Position numbers and translations under genes: made by a program | Shown: in pieces, positions 31,567 to 45,290 of the stretch | Position numbering within the stretch: position 1 is the first letter of the stretch | Layout of the letters: every line of letters begins with the position of its first letter | Notes under the pieces: model-generated | What the model saw: the letters and a program-made list of their open reading frames with translations, nothing else | What the model was told of the DNA's origin: nothing | Database searches by the model: none | DNA from: Ricinus communis | Taxonomy: Eukaryota; Streptophyta; Magnoliopsida; Malpighiales; Euphorbiaceae | Length of the DNA stretch: 64,000 bases | Direction of reading: 5' to 3' | NCBI RefSeq assembly: GCF_019578655.1 | Contig: NC_063262.1 | Coordinates: 1,681,582 to 1,745,581, forward strand

Positions 31567-33335
31567 TTTCTTCCATATATATGTATGTATTTTAAGGTGA
31601 GTGCATTTTGATGTCTGCTAATGAGAAGCAAATGAATTCACATTTTCTTTGGTTTCCATTGGCTTATGATGACTAATCCATGGCGTTTTTTTCCCAATGT
31701 AGTGGACTAGAGGGTGTTGAAGTTGATACGCACAAATTCATGGTTTTACGGATGTATAGGTTTGCATTTCCTAAAGTTATTATACGCCTTGTGGCATCAT
31801 CTAATATTGATTGGAGAATCATGCCAGTTTGCATTATGTTATAGATATATAATATGCAACTGTCAGAACCCCAGTGCTTAATGATGGACTTACATGAAGT
31901 AGTTGTTAGTCCTTAGAAACATTTTTGTGCTAACTTATTAATGCTGGACTTACATGAAGTAGTCATTAGTTCTTAGAATTAATTACTGTGCTAACTGATT
32001 AGTGCTGGACTTACATAAAGTTGTTTTAATTTGTTTGTAGATTATAGAAACAAAATCAGCAGAACCTCGTTGACCACAGGTTCTGCTAGATCAGTTGAAC
32101 TGATCATTTCCTTTGTTTTAGTTATTTTATGTCTAATAGTTAATGCCAAAATTTTTTTAGTTTGTAATAGACAGCATGAACCTTCTGTTGCAGTAGTAGC
32201 TACTGTCAGTCATCTATCTTCTGACACATTCAGACCCTCGATATACCTTCAGCCTTCAGGTTTGGGAATCTCGTTCCTAATACATAATGCTAACAAAATA
32301 TAATAACATCTTTAACATGGCAATGTATATATTAAAATAAAAAAGGTTTCTACTAGCACCTTGTGGTTGCTTAAAAGACTTATGATTGCTGTGCCATAAT
32401 TTCTTTTACAGTCTTTGCCAAATGAATTAAAGATAGAGGAACTATCTATATTAAAAAAATAAGCATTATGTATCAAGTACTGACTACCTCCTACGAAACA
32501 TACTGTGGTATAATCAAGGTTGTTAAACTTGTGAGTCGACTCGTATGATCTTATAAGTTCTCTTCTACCAAACGAGTTAATATGTTTAGAAATTCGAAAT
32601 TTCATAAAAGCGAAGTAAGCCCACGATTTCAAATAATAAAATCGCATTGGTTTACTATTTGTACAGCTTTATTTTTTTTTTTCCAAATTTCTTTTTCATT
32701 TGAAACTATCTTGAGCTAGAAACTCAAAATGATGCACTTTTTTTTTCTCATTGGGAACTTTAGGACGTTTTCTTCAACTTTGTAGTTCCGATCAACTCCT
32801 GAATTTTCCATCTTAATGCTTTTAAAATTTAAATATTATATTATACATTTTGGACAGCTATAATATGCTTCAGTAATTCAATCAAAATATTTATTTAAGG
32901 TACACTATTTTTTTATTATAAAAAGATCAATATAAGAAAGATATATTTTTTTAGCTACACTTCTATGTATTTTTGATGTATTCTCTATCTATATAATATT
33001 ATTAAAAAATTAATTCATGGGATTTCTAAATTTATGAATTTACGATTCGATTTTACAATCAGAATTTATGAACCTGTGTTTGGTTCTATCTTAAAATGTG
33101 AGTTTAACAATCTTGAGTATCATTATAATACGAGGAATTGCTATTCTCCCAATTTCTTATGCTTTGAGCATGCATTTCATATTATGCCCCAGTAAATCTC
33201 AGTTATTCTTAGATTCAAGTCTCCAGAAACATCTTTTACTTGAATTCATGTCTAATTATTATCTAGTTAGCATCTTTTTTAAGCTATCCAATCATCCAGC
33301 AACCAAGATTGGCCCAGTAGATCCAGAATGGTTGT
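31567..33335. other. Intergenic between convergent PPR and protease genes
   Basis: No credible gene is seen. Open frames at 32031-32303 (+) and 32312-32647 (-) look random. A short tandem repeat lies near the PPR 3' end. Confidence 0.4.
31873..32025. repeat. Tandem repeat, about 60-bp unit
   Basis: Two full copies and one partial copy of a ~60-bp unit marked by TGGACTTACATGAAGTAG and TGTGCTAACT(T/G)ATTA, starting near 31873, 31941 and 32002, downstream of the PPR stop. The copies have diverged slightly. Confidence 0.75.
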
Positions 33336-34869
33336 TCAATCCTTGATAGGGTAACTAGGCTCCATGGCAATGCCACACATACCTTTCGTGTCACTAGAAT
33401 CACGCTTCATCCTTATATAGCCAGACTCGCCCCACCCTTTGCCCCATGAATTTTTCACAAGCCAGTACTTTTGACCATTATTGTCTCCATAGCCAACTAT
33501 CGTGACTCCATGGTTGAGTTGGATACCACAGTAGCCGCTGAAGACACCTTCAGAGTAGAGCTGAAATTCATAACCACTAGCATCAATTGCAACTGATACA
33601 GGCTGTTTTGAAACTGCCACTTTTAGGCTATTCTCATTATTAGCAGGTACAGTTTCATAGCCACCAATTATCACTGCATGGTTATCAGTTTTTGCTTTTT
33701 CACAGCTGCCATCTGTTCCTTTGTAAGGATAGTCATTTTCAGTGGTGAGTCCACCAATCGATTTAATGAATGTAAATGCCTTTTCCATGAATCCACCATT
33801 GCATCCCTTGTTATCACCATTAACATCACAATCTACGAGCTCTTGTTCTGAGAGAGATACTAAATTTCCTGTCTTAATTTTGTTAATGCCTTCCACAGCT
33901 GCTACTGCAGAGAATGCCCAACAACTCCCTGTACAAAGATAACTACTTAAGATCTTTCTTATGTAAAAATTTCTTGTAATTGATACTTAAACGAAATTGT
34001 GTTTCATCAAGTAACCTGCTAGTATTGATGGATGTAACATTGAAAATTTGTATCGAAGTTAGCATTTAGACATCATAGTGATTACTTAGAGACTTGTCAG
34101 AAATATACTTTATGAAAGAATAAATGAATCTTGGTGACCTACAATAGGCTTCCGATCTTTCTTTTTTTCTATTTATTTGTACGTATTCTCCCAAATGAAG
34201 GATTTTGTCCAAGAAGTAGGCAGTTGTTTTATTTGTATGCATCTCTGTCATATTTGTTTGCGAAAGTGGCTCAAGAGTCTGCAAGCTTCTAAATTAATTT
34301 ATAACTAAAAGTGCAGATGGTGGTCAATGTTCCTATCATCTTGACGTTGTACCTCTAAAATGTGCACTTAGAATCTATTCTCAATGAAAGAATAAGTAAA
34401 AAGGAAAGAAAATCATACCACACTGTCCTTGATCCTTAATTGGGGTCACAGCACCATTCTCTCTCCAGTCTACAGCATCTGGCAAGTCTGTGCTATTTTC
34501 ATGCATGTGGCTAAGATTTCTTCTTTTGTAACTCCTTATCTGATAACCGAGGTAGATAGAGTTGAACTCATCATTAGTCAGATCCGCAAATTTGTTGTCA
34601 GTGAGCTTGAATGATAAGTTCTGAGAATTGATATACTCAATGAACTGAATGTTGGAATGATATATTCCAAACCGCAGTAAATATTCATCTTTAGTGTCAT
34701 ATTTTCGACCATATTGTTCCAGCCATTTATCATACCTCACTTTCATGGCTGTGGGGGCGCTATCTATAGGTAGACTATGGATTTCTGACCTTGCAATTGA
34801 AGGTATCCACAGAGTGCAAAGAGTTATAAGCATCAGGCCAGCATTCTTGATCATTGTAGGTGCCTCCAT
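33336..34869 (-). CDS. Papain-family (C1A) cysteine protease
   Basis: A secreted or vacuolar cysteine endopeptidase precursor of 347 residues. Exon 1 is 34869-34419, exon 2 is 33928-33336, and the GT-AG intron splits the Gly codon before the catalytic SCW. The signal peptide is about residues 6-28 ([16 protein letters not shown]). The inhibitor propeptide has an ERFNIN-like [16 protein letters not shown] run and [11 protein letters not shown]. The mature enzyme starts near [13 protein letters not shown]. Catalytic residues are C153 (GSCWAFS), H290 ([10 protein letters not shown]) and N310 ([12 protein letters not shown]); GCNGG and the usual disulfide cysteines are present. There is no C-terminal granulin domain or KDEL tail. 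A TATAA-like box (TTTATTTATAAG on the - strand, about 34902-34913) lies only ~40 bp from the first ATG, so the second ATG at 34854 may be the real start. It most resembles the ervatamin/SAG12-like group. Confidence 0.92.
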
Positions 34870-34901
34870 CACTAAGTTTGGGGTGTATACTGAGAGTAGT
34901 A

Positions 34902-34913
34902 GCTTATAAATAA
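34902..34913 (-). promoter_or_regulatory. TATA box of the cysteine protease gene
   Basis: On the - strand the sequence TTTATTTATAAG lies 35-45 bp before the first ATG, a close spacing that implies a very short leader or use of the downstream ATG at 34854. Confidence 0.5.
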
Positions 34914-35796
34914 AGATCGTAGCACAAATCTGATATCTTATTTAGGTTGGGTACACGTAATGCAGTGTGCCATTTGTGCTAGATAATACTTTCACTCAAG
35001 GCATTTCAGTTATGATTTTGTATTGTTTCATGTCTTCATTAGCATTCAGTTTCAGTAGGGCAAGTCTTTGATGTTCTATTGTTTATGTGACTCACTGTGT
35101 AAACCATGCGTGCATGTGCAGCTGTAAAATGGATCCTGACATAGCTAACCGTTTAACGCTATTGATTTATTGAGCAGACTTCTTAGTGCAGCCTTAAACA
35201 TTTTCTGCCACTCATTGCTTGCATCTGAACTTAATAAGCCAGAGTTTTATACGTCTTGCATCACATGGATTCATAACATGTATCATAGTTATGTTCTTTT
35301 GTATCTATCAATAATGTAGTTGAAGTTGTTAACTTATCAAGGCAATGTTCATGCAGAAGGTGTGAACCCCAGAAATGAGGGGATCGACAGACCACATAAA
35401 CCATTTCCTGTGAATACTGAAACTGTGTATGATGGTAAAACAACAGCAATCCCATGCTTGATTTTAGTATTGCTTTTTTCTATATGTTTATGTAACAAGA
35501 AATAATTATACAGGCCCATAACTTGTTTATATGTACCTCTCCATGTGGAACTCCCTATTTTCTGAGAAAGACAGTGAATCCTACTCAATAATTTATTCTC
35601 GAGGTATACACTAGCAATGAGTTCATGACCTGTCCTTGTCATTTAACTTCTCTTTTCCTCTGGGAAGTGGGGAACATGGATCACTGAGTTTTTCTATATG
35701 AAAGGAACTAGGCTTCTGTAGTTAGGTACATACTTTGTACATCAATTATTAATTCAACACCTTTTATCAGTTATAATTATTATTATTTATTATTTG

Positions 35797-35819
35797 TATA
35801 TATATATATATATATATAT
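35797..35819. repeat. (TA)n microsatellite
   Basis: A TA dinucleotide run in the intergenic region upstream of the bZIP gene, seen directly. Confidence 0.85.
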
Positions 35820-38800
35820 GCATAGCACGTGATATGCTCCAATACTGAAGGAATTATTATTTGAACAAGTTTCCTCTTCAGCTTATTCAGCATTCCTGTT
35901 GAAAAGGAAATTTTCACGTCCCCAATTTCTAACAAGTTCATGTCTTCATAAGCTCAGGGTGATTGAAATTGCAGCCATTTGATTTCTTTTCTTTTCCCCT
36001 GAAGAATGGCCATTTGATTTGGTTCACAATTGTGGACGTAGAATACCATTAATCTAGTGGTTGAGTAAAATAAAAATGCTTGCAGAATTAAAAGAAATGC
36101 TGATAAGATTGCCAGAACAGTTGAAGATTTTTCTAGGAGATAATGGTGCCAATAGCACTAAAACATGGCCAGATTAGTGTCTAAAACATGTTGGCCCTGT
36201 GGCCCAATCAACCTAAAAGATGCAATGATATAATAGATGGAGCAATGGGGTGAAGAAAATGCTTGCTCCTTACGGGAGAGTGGAGACCCTCTTCTTCCTC
36301 TTTTTCCCATTTTATTATCATCAAATATATGACTATACTTAAAATATCTATAATGTGTTTTGACCTATTTTCACGTCTAGGTATGGGATCTTTTTCTTTT
36401 AGACATGGAGATACCTTTGATTTATGTTGTTGATGGATAAAGAAAAAAAATAATTTAGACCGTCTAAAAAGCTCATGTAAATTTGTATTTTTTGGCTTAA
36501 TTATTAATTAAATTTTATATTTTATATTTTTTTAATAATTTTATTCAATTATTTTAGTGTTTTTAATTTATTTCAATAATATCTTTTAACAATAATTTTT
36601 GAAATTTTACAATAAAAATGAAAAAAATAACGTAGCAAGTTAATTTTTTAACTAAAAAAAATAGCGAGACATTAAAATTTTTTTACTGCATTTAGATGTA
36701 AAATGTGTGAAATTTTATTCCATCGTATTAGTTTTTTAACAACATAAACTATTTTTATTTTTATTTGCTAAAGTCATGAACATACTATTTTCTTTTTCGC
36801 GAAAAATAAAAGAATCACCTATTTTTAAATGAATGTAAAACTCATAATAGGTATTTACAATTCTCCTTTTCTCTTTACATGGCTGCCTTCTAAGATATTC
36901 ACCTTTTACTTTTTTTTTCTTTTTTTTTGCATTTTGGCTATAGTTAACTATGGGATAAAAATTCCTTGAGCAGGGGAATGGGTATTCAACCAAAAAAATT
37001 AATCCTAGCTATAATCTTCCCTTCAATTTGTTAGTAGTTTTTGTTGACAATTTTGGGTAAAAATATATAGGTTATAAAAGGGTCAAGAATTTACTTAAAA
37101 ATCCACTAGTAACAATGCCTATTAATAATAACAAAATATACTATAATTAAACTTAGAAGATTATTACAACAATTAGGGCCAAAGTTGCATCATCCTCTAT
37201 TGTATTATTAGTGGAATATATTTCCAATACTTGTATTCATGGATTTGTGATCTTGATAACATATAGTAATTGATATCTATTTCTTTTCTCTAAGATATAG
37301 TTTGAGCTATCCCATGTAAGATCAAGCTATTACTTGAAACTCAATAAATGACATGTATTATATCTAAACACTAACTATGATAATACATTATTAGAAAATA
37401 TGATAATCTATCTAATTAAGGTCAATCTAAGTTTCAGTGTCTTACATATAGAGGGAATATAGTCTATCTAAAATTAAGGTTGATTTAGCCAAAAATAAAA
37501 GAAATGACTAAAAAAATAGTCAAAGATTTTATTAATTTGTTATAATTTTTGTGATTTTCCGAATGATTCAATGTTTAAAGTACATAAACTAATAATAATC
37601 TCAACTAAAATTTGATGTGACCTGATTTTTTTTAGTTTCTTAATTACAATAGAATCAATATAGAAACGTCATACTAAGATTAGGTACTTATAAAAACAAA
37701 GGCATGATGAAAATGTATGCATTTTTTTAGTTAAAACTATAAATAGATTGAATTTCTTTTTTTTTTTTAATCAAAAAAACATTATTTCGTTTAAGAAATT
37801 ATATTATATTATCAATTCAGTAATAAAATTAGTGGGGTTCAGCTTCTTAAAAATGTAACCAAATAACCAATGCTCATATCAAAAACTATAAAATTATGAT
37901 TATATATAAAATATAAATTATTATTATTTCATATTTAGTAAATATTTATGAGAATTTAGTTTGGTTTGAATTAACCAGAAAAAGGCTCACCAAAATGGGA
38001 TGGCTATGGAGCTATGAGGCTATTCACATGGTCTTGTGATTAGAAAGTATTAGCAAAAGAAAGAAGGTGCTTAATTAAGTAAATTAATGCCAGGAAGTCA
38101 CTTGAGAAAGAAGGCGGCGAACATGTTACATAAGTATTATAATATATCTTAAACATCTCTTCTTTTTTTTTCTTTTTTTTCTTTCTAAAAACTAATCATG
38201 ATTAGTGCCTCCCATGCACTTGAATTAATTAAAACAACATAAATTCCAATACGATAGTGATTGGAAGGTGCCAAGAAGCTGTGTGGTAGCTAAAGAAATA
38301 AAAAGGACACACTGCCCTACATGTGGGTATGGTTTGGGGACAAAGCAAAGAAAGCTTGCAAATCATTCACATGGCCTGACATGATCCCTTTCCAAGTACC
38401 CCTTTTCTTTCACAGCTCATTCCCCAAATACTACCACTCTCCCAAATCTCAGACTCCTAATACTTGTTTTCTCTTTTAATTTAATATAATAAAATTAAGA
38501 TGATAATGTAAATAATTTAAAGAGAGAAAGTACATACATTATGCGTTCTTCTGATTTATTATTTATTCATAAATATAATTAGTTGTGAAATAATTTTGAT
38601 ATTGTATGCAAAATGCAATGTATAAAAGATTAATATATATGTACGGGTATCATCTATAATTTTGATGTATAGATACGAACATTCGCTTAAATTACCGTTT
38701 GAAAGAACACATGTACGTTGCCTCCGGTGTCTCTCAAAATCTAATGACTTCCATAAACAAGGAAGTTATCTATACATGGCTGTGAAATGATCACAGCCGA

Positions 38801-39396
38801 CTTCTTCATTTCTTCAAATTTTTTCTTTACACTAAGTTTTAAGAACCTTCCAACAATATTTCAACTAAACTGCAAGTACGTTTTACCTCTAATAAGTAAT
38901 AACACCCTTCCGCAATAACAGAGTATGTTCCCATATGTATAGGAACATGTAGGAAGTTTGGACCCTGATGATGGGAATATTAATCGAAGGATGATGACCC
39001 ATTTGACTTGTTAGCTTGATGGGTTGATAGGATTGGAATAAGAGAAGAGATCAAATGGACAGGAAATAGTGGTGTAGGAAATGAACATTAGTTGGTGGGT
39101 ACACAGGAATGTTCCTTTAGGATGATTTTTTTTTTCTATAAAAGAAAATAATGAGACTATTATAAGGTACCCACTAAAGGGACGGTCACAAGGGCACGTG
39201 GTTACTGATTCCTCTAGTTATTAAACTACTGGCGACTTTCCAGTAATACCGTTGAGACCCAACCTCCTAACAGCTGTAGATAGCTGTCCAATCTCTTCCC
39301 ATGTGACCCCACTGCCACATTGAGAGAGAAAGAAAGAGATTAGGATGCAAGATTTAATGGGGATATATTGAATGACATGACAAAAATAAAGCTCTT

Positions 39397-39470
39397 AATG
39401 ATGATGATGATGATGATATTGTTCTCCTCTTGCTCCTCCTCCTCCTCTTCTTCTTCTTCTTCTTCTTCTT
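39397..39470 (+). repeat. GAT and CTC/CTT trinucleotide repeats in the bZIP leader
   Basis: About six GAT/ATG units are followed by CTC and then CTT units in the likely 5' untranslated region, ending about 320 bp before the bZIP ATG. Length variation here could influence expression; that is inference. Confidence 0.6.
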
Positions 39471-39788
39471 GTGTCTTTCTTGCTTCTTTACCATTGCTTA
39501 TCACATTCCATTTCTAGTGTTCTTCTTAATTTCATATAATTATACCAAAGAACAACCCTTTGGTGACAATTGTGATTTGGGTTGTTCTTTTTTTTTTTTC
39601 TCTCTCTCTTGGTGACAATAAGAAGAAGCTCTATATCTTGAACATCGTTCTTGAGTTCCCTTCCCACATTATAGGTTTTGAGCTTTTCTTGAATCTTGAA
39701 GATTGTTCTTTTAGTTTCTTTCCTTCTGTCTGAATCTTTTTTTCTTGTGTCATTTAGAGGTGTTGAATACATTATTATACACTACTAA

Positions 39789-40419
39789 ATGGCACAATTA
39801 CCTCCAAAAATTCCAAACATGCAACCAACATGGCCCGAATTCTCACATCATCAGAAATTGCCTTCCATGGGAATTATAGCACCTTCTAACAACAATGCTG
39901 CTGCCTCCACCGCCGCCGCCGCCGCCACCACGACGCAAAACCCTTCATGGGTAGACGAATTCCTCGACTTCTCATCGGCGAGACGTGGGACCCACAGGCG
40001 GTCAGTTAGTGACTCAATTGCATTCCTTGAAGCACCATTGATAGAAGAATGTCGTGCCATAGGTGCACCTCATCATCATCATCATCATCATCATGGCTCT
40101 GGACATAACAGTAGCAGCGACTTCGATAAATTTGACGATGAACAATTCATGTCCATGTTCAATGATGATATTTCCAATGCGGTGGCGCCTTCCTGCTCCA
40201 ACCCATCAACGCCATCGGATCATAATAGCTTTAATGATGAGAAAGAACCGACGTTGTCTGATCAAAAGCAGCAAAAGATAAGAAATGAGTCTGATGAGGT
40301 TCAAAGCCAATGCCAAACGGATACACAAAATCCATCAAATGCAACCAATACCACTTCCAGTGATCGAATTATCGATCCCAAAAGGGTCAAGAGGTAATCA
40401 TGCATACGCCTGCACAACT

Positions 40420-40462
<43 letters not shown>

Positions 40463-42039
40463 ATAATATTGCAGAAAGTCTCGTATGCTGCTGAAACAGC
40501 CTGTAATAATATTTAATCTCAAGGTAGCCATTAATTACATTTGCTTTTTGTTTGCATTAGAATCTTGGCAAATAGGCAATCTGCACAAAGGTCACGGGTA
40601 AGGAAGCTACAGTACATATCTGAGCTTGAACGAAGTGTCACCTCATTGCAAGTAAGTGATTAACTAATTAATTCCTTACAAGATATGTATTTTTCTCTCT
40701 AAAGTGTAATAATTAATGCATGGTTTAAGAGTATTCGTGGGTCTAATTAATTTTCATCTTCTTTTGTTGTAAAAGGCTGAAGTCTCAGTTCTATCACCAA
40801 GGGTTGCCTTTCTAGACCATCAACGCTTGCTTTTGAATGTTGATAATAGTGCTCTCAAGCAAAGAATTGCTGCCCTAGCTCAAGATAAGATTTTTAAAGA
40901 TGGTCAGTGCTTCTTTAATTAACCCTTAATGACATCTTAATTGCTTTCTATAGCATTAAGGAATAATAACATGCTATTTTGATTTTTCAAATTTTGATAA
41001 GTGCTTATCTTGAAATAATCTCACATTATCTCTAATAATTTGCTATATTTTAATAAGTATATATCGAGTAAATACTGGTAAGTATCGAATAAAAACATAT
41101 AGTGATACTCTTGTATATCTGTAGGGCAATGTGACAACTTGCATATACATTTTTTTTTTCTATACTATAATGTAGTGGCACCTTGTACTTGACATATACA
41201 TAATTAAGGAACAAGCGATTTTAGATCAAATAGTGCAAATAGTGTTAGTTTTCTCAGGTCACATGTAAATAAAGCTGGTGGGTTGAAATATAAATGCTTT
41301 CTTAAATCACTATTTTGGACTCCACAATTTCTTAGTGCAATCACATCTATCTATCGTGTCAAGTAGTCGTTCATGAAATGAATTCCAATTTCATTAACCA
41401 AAAAGGAAAAGGAAAAAAAGGAAAAGGAAAGAGGGAGGGAGAGCCTATTAAGTTATGTAAAAGGTAGATGATTAAATGATGCCTTTCAAGACTGATTTTC
41501 AAGGCAACCAAATCAAATTATAAAGTTCCAAATTTGGTAGAGAACTTTTAGGTGCTCTATCATTAGAATCAAAATATCATTTTCATAATTAGGAGGGTTA
41601 ATATTAGTGTTTAGATATATATTTTATTTCTGATTTCTACTTTATTCTAATTTTCAAGTATAAATATCGTATGTGAATGTCTTTAATTAGTATAATATAT
41701 ATAAAAAAACTAATATTTCACTCATGAGAAGAGTAATTCTTAACGTTTTTGAGTTCTGAGATACTGGCATATACTATTCATTAATATTTTGAAAAAGCCA
41801 GTAATATTTATGTTCCCATGTTAGATTTGGCTTTTCACGTTCTGATAAACCCTGTGACAACTAATGGATTTGAAACAAATGCAGCTCATCAGGAAGCATT
41901 AAAGAGAGAAATAGAGAGACTAAGGCAAGTTTATCACCAACAAAACCTCAAGAACATGGAAAATGCTACAGCATCACCATCTCCAGCAACTGACTCCACA
42001 GCTCCTACTGAGAAGGGACAGCAACTACTCCAAGTTTAA
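39789..42039 (+). CDS. BZIP61: Group-E bZIP transcription factor (bZIP34/bZIP61 type)
   Basis: A nuclear DNA-binding protein of 325 residues from four exons (39789-40393, 40561-40651, 40776-40902, 41885-42039), all in frame with GT-AG introns. The N-terminal half has an Ala/Thr run, the conserved block NPSWVDEFLDFSSARRGTHRRSVSDSIAFLE, an eight-His run (residues about 94-101) and acidic Asn/Ser-rich stretches. The basic region spans the exon 1/2 join (KRVKR|ILANRQSAQRSRVRKLQ) with the N-x7-R spacing. The leucine zipper continues through exon 3 (SELERSVTSLQAEVSVL...). Homologues act in pollen and vascular development. Gene order (PRKCSH-like, bZIP, coiled-coil protein, PDCB, ATL) matches the Arabidopsis bZIP34 and bZIP61 loci. 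Intron 3 is nearly 1 kb. Confidence 0.92.
40428..40456. repeat. (TA)n microsatellite in bZIP intron 1
   Basis: A TA run followed by a short CA run, within the first intron shortly after the donor site. Confidence 0.85.
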
Positions 42040-45005
42040 CTCCTTTTTTTTCCAGTGAGTTTGTTCAAGCATGGTAAACTGACCAGTAATCTCTCATTAC
42101 CAAGAACACACTACAATCCTCTTTTCACCAAAAAAGAAAAAAAAAAAACCAAGAATTTGACATATAATCTCAATGTCAAAAAGAAATAAAAGATTCTTGG
42201 AGAAAATTTTGGAGATATGTTGAGCAGCATCAAAATATATTTTTTTTCTTGGAATAATTGTAACAGAACAAAAGCTACAGGTTTCATTGGTCACTTCACC
42301 ATGCTTCCCCATTAAAAAAAAAAAAAAGGAAAAAAGAAGAAATATTTACTGGAAAGGAGTCACATTCATAGAAGAAGAGGGGACTCTATATTATATTGGT
42401 GCTCTCTGCTGGTAATCTGTACATTCACGTGATGTGTTCACATCTGATTGGGGACCACTCAACCTTGCATGATTGCATTGCAGGAAAACACATGTGCAGC
42501 TGTGAGTTAAAAGGAAAAAAGAAAAAAGAAAAAAAAAACAGACAAGAAAAAGAAAGAAAATTGTCTTTGCTTTAACTAGGAGAAGGAGAGGTGTGGTACT
42601 GATTCTAATTTTTTTTATTTTTAATTTTAGTCTGATTTATTCTTTTTATAAGTTAGGTTTAGTGGTATTGTGTTGGGATGTATGAAAGGAAAGGGAAGTG
42701 GTTGTCAGTGAAGCTGCATGGGAAGTGTTTTTGATACCTTGATGCATGTCAGATTGCTGTGCCTTTTTTCTTTTTTCAGCGATTGATCTCTTTGTTGTAT
42801 TGATTATTTTTCTTTCTTTGTTAATTTGTCAAATTGTTGTAATAACCCAGATTAATTTCAAGAGTTTCATTTTGTTTCAATGCAAAAATGTTAGTGATTC
42901 GAAAACTTAATGAAAGTTAAATTGACATTTGAGTTTTTAATATCATCCATGTATTCTTGAGGATTATGGAGTTAATTAAAAGTGTAAAATTGTAAATTAA
43001 AAAATTGAACTAGAAATATTATCCTAATTCAATAGAAATGCGAATTAAGTAGGGAATGATGTAATTTTATCAATTTATATCATAAAATATATCCTAAATA
43101 TTTAAGAAAGTATAGATAAAATAGTAAGAGCCTTTTATAATTTAAGTAAGTTATTGAGTTTAAATTTTAGATATGTAGCTGAGTTAAATTAGATAAAATA
43201 TATAACTGTTGAATTTGGATTTGTTTGTTAAATGTTTAATAAAATTGGGGGGGTTAAATCATAAACAAGAAAACTTAAAGGACTTTAGAAGAAACAGACG
43301 AGGGACAAGTCGAAGAGCCATGCATGCTCCCACTCATCTATGTCTCCACACTTGCGAGAATTTGGTTGGGTATGGAAACTCCAGTTGGTATTTAATTTTA
43401 GTGTTTTCCTATTCATTTTTTTACACTATTTTTATTTTATAATACATTATTATTTTATGTGTATAATACATATTTTAAAATATATTTTAAAAGATATTAA
43501 CTGTTCGTCGAGTATAAACCACTCACTCCAGATAAATATTTCAATTCTTGAAATTAGTATGGGAGGATGATGCTCTAATATCTAAGATTGGTTTCAAAAT
43601 GTAAATATATATGTATTAATAATTTTATGTTACATTTGCCATATCCAAATGTCTGGAATATTCAAAATAATATTGTGATGCATTTGCTCATTTTATTTAT
43701 AGATGAAATGATAAAGGTCTTTACTGATCTCAATTAAAGTTTTGAATTCAAGTTTTGAAAATGTAGTTATCTTAAAATTTTTGAAATTGAAATTTTTTCA
43801 TATTTAACTTGAGCATGACTTATCATATTTGTAACCTCCGCCTTTTATTTTAAATTGAATGGTTGAGATTTTACTAAAAATTTGAATTTAAATTTTTAAA
43901 AATTGACAGTTATTTTTCATATAATTTTACAACAAATGCTCTAGATTAGTTAGACTAAATACTAGATTAAAAAAATGTTATTAAGGATAAAATAAGCCTG
44001 AGAAAAAAATGAGAATAAAGATTCAGACTTACTGTAGGTTTAGGGAGCTTTAAAGTTTTCCAATCTCCAGCATAATTTTGATTTAAAAGGTGGGTCAGGA
44101 CAATTATTCCCCAACAAAAGAAAAAGAAAAAGAAAATTGCACATATCTAATCGTATTTGTATATAGTGAAATTCGTGGGATTGATTTGGTGTTTTTGGAT
44201 AGAATTAAATGGAAAGATCACAAATTCTGAAGTTCCAATTTTCATCTATCAAAAATCTCAGCTACAAAATGAGCAAATGTATAATTGAAATCAATTCCTA
44301 TTTCAGAAAGAAAAGGTTTGGATTATAAAATGGTTTTAATGGAGAATAATCCATAATTTCTTAATTTGTTAATAAAATTAGAAAAATGCTCAATTACTGA
44401 TTCCATCACATTGATAGTTTTCATTTTTAAAGAATAACTGACTGAGGTGAGTATCTTAGTTAGGTTTACACTTCCGCATGACATTGATACTCAAGTGTTC
44501 TTGAAAACAGCTTGAGAATTGAGATTAATCCTTCAAGAAAATAACTTTCCAAAAGCTTCAACTCTTCAATACATTTTTCAAGAATATCTCCTTCAGGAAA
44601 ATCCTTATGGGAGTTCCATACTTCCATATTAAAGAAAAAGGATTATCAAAAAAATAAATAAAAAAATAGAAAGACAGCCTTTACTTTGATCCCACACTCT
44701 GAACAGGGTTCATGCTACTAAGTTTCAGCTTTATTTCTTTATGACAATTGTACAGGTTCTCTCAGAATTTATGTTCATCCGATCTTCTGATAATGTCTTG
44801 ATAGAAGACGATATAGGGGTGCCAGGTTGAAGAAAGAACAAAGATGTGCTTCTGATTAAAATTGATAATTAATGAGACAGTGAAGGTGGTGTTTACATGA
44901 TTATTCTGTTAGCAAATGAGGATACTGAACAATAAAAAATATAAAAATACGAATGATACTCCAATTAATGACAATAAATGGACGCAATCAGAAATATATT
45001 GGCTC
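42040..45005. other. Intergenic, AT-rich
   Basis: About 3 kb with bZIP 3' flank at the left and several poly-A runs (for example near 42130 and 42315). No conserved coding segment was seen on either strand; open frames at 43209 and 43340 are short and unsupported. Confidence 0.4.
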
Positions 45006-45115
45006 CTATTCGTAAGTTTCGGGAGCTCCAGTTGCCGGTAGTCTTGATCTTCCGTTTATGGAGCAAATAGCCAATGGTGATTTGCCGTAAAAAATTTTGC
45101 TCCTACTAATGCTGC

Positions 45116-45290
45116 CGCTGCTGCTGTCTATCAGGCAAATGATGTTCGTCTGCGACAAGATCGTGCTGCTGCTGCTGTCTATCAGGCAAATGATGTTCGT
45201 CTGCGACAGGATCGTGCTGCTGCTGCTGTCTATCAGTCGAGCAATGCCCATCTGCAACAGGATCTCGCAGTCTACCAGGTAAATGATGTT
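45116..45290. repeat. 51-bp tandem repeat array in the GLR tail
   Basis: Two near-perfect 51-bp units, a third diverged unit and a shorter decayed unit. On the - strand they encode a repeated DEHHLPDRQQQQHDPVA motif of 17 residues. The array lies in the last GLR exon. Confidence 0.85.

Larger units (their letters stand above)
34914..39788. other. Large AT-rich intergenic region and bZIP leader
   Basis: Nearly 4.9 kb lacks a credible gene. A TA microsatellite sits at about 35797-35819. Bases 36480-37900 are extremely AT-rich. The right end (about 39300-39788) looks like the bZIP leader, with ATG-repeat (39397-39416) and CTC/CTT-repeat (about 39422-39470) tracts. Confidence 0.4.

Noticed and set aside
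32312..32647. 111-codon open frame on the - strand
   Set aside because: No recognisable motif, AT-rich intergenic setting, no splice partners; treated as chance.
39430..39615. + strand open frame upstream of the bZIP gene
   Set aside because: Leu/Phe run produced by CTT repeats in the likely untranslated leader.
43209..43570. Two overlapping + strand open frames
   Set aside because: Short, composition of random AT-rich DNA, no conserved motif.
45097..45282. + strand open frame MLLLMLPLLLSIRQ... over the repeat
   Set aside because: A by-product of the 51-bp repeat being open in several frames; no promoter or homology.
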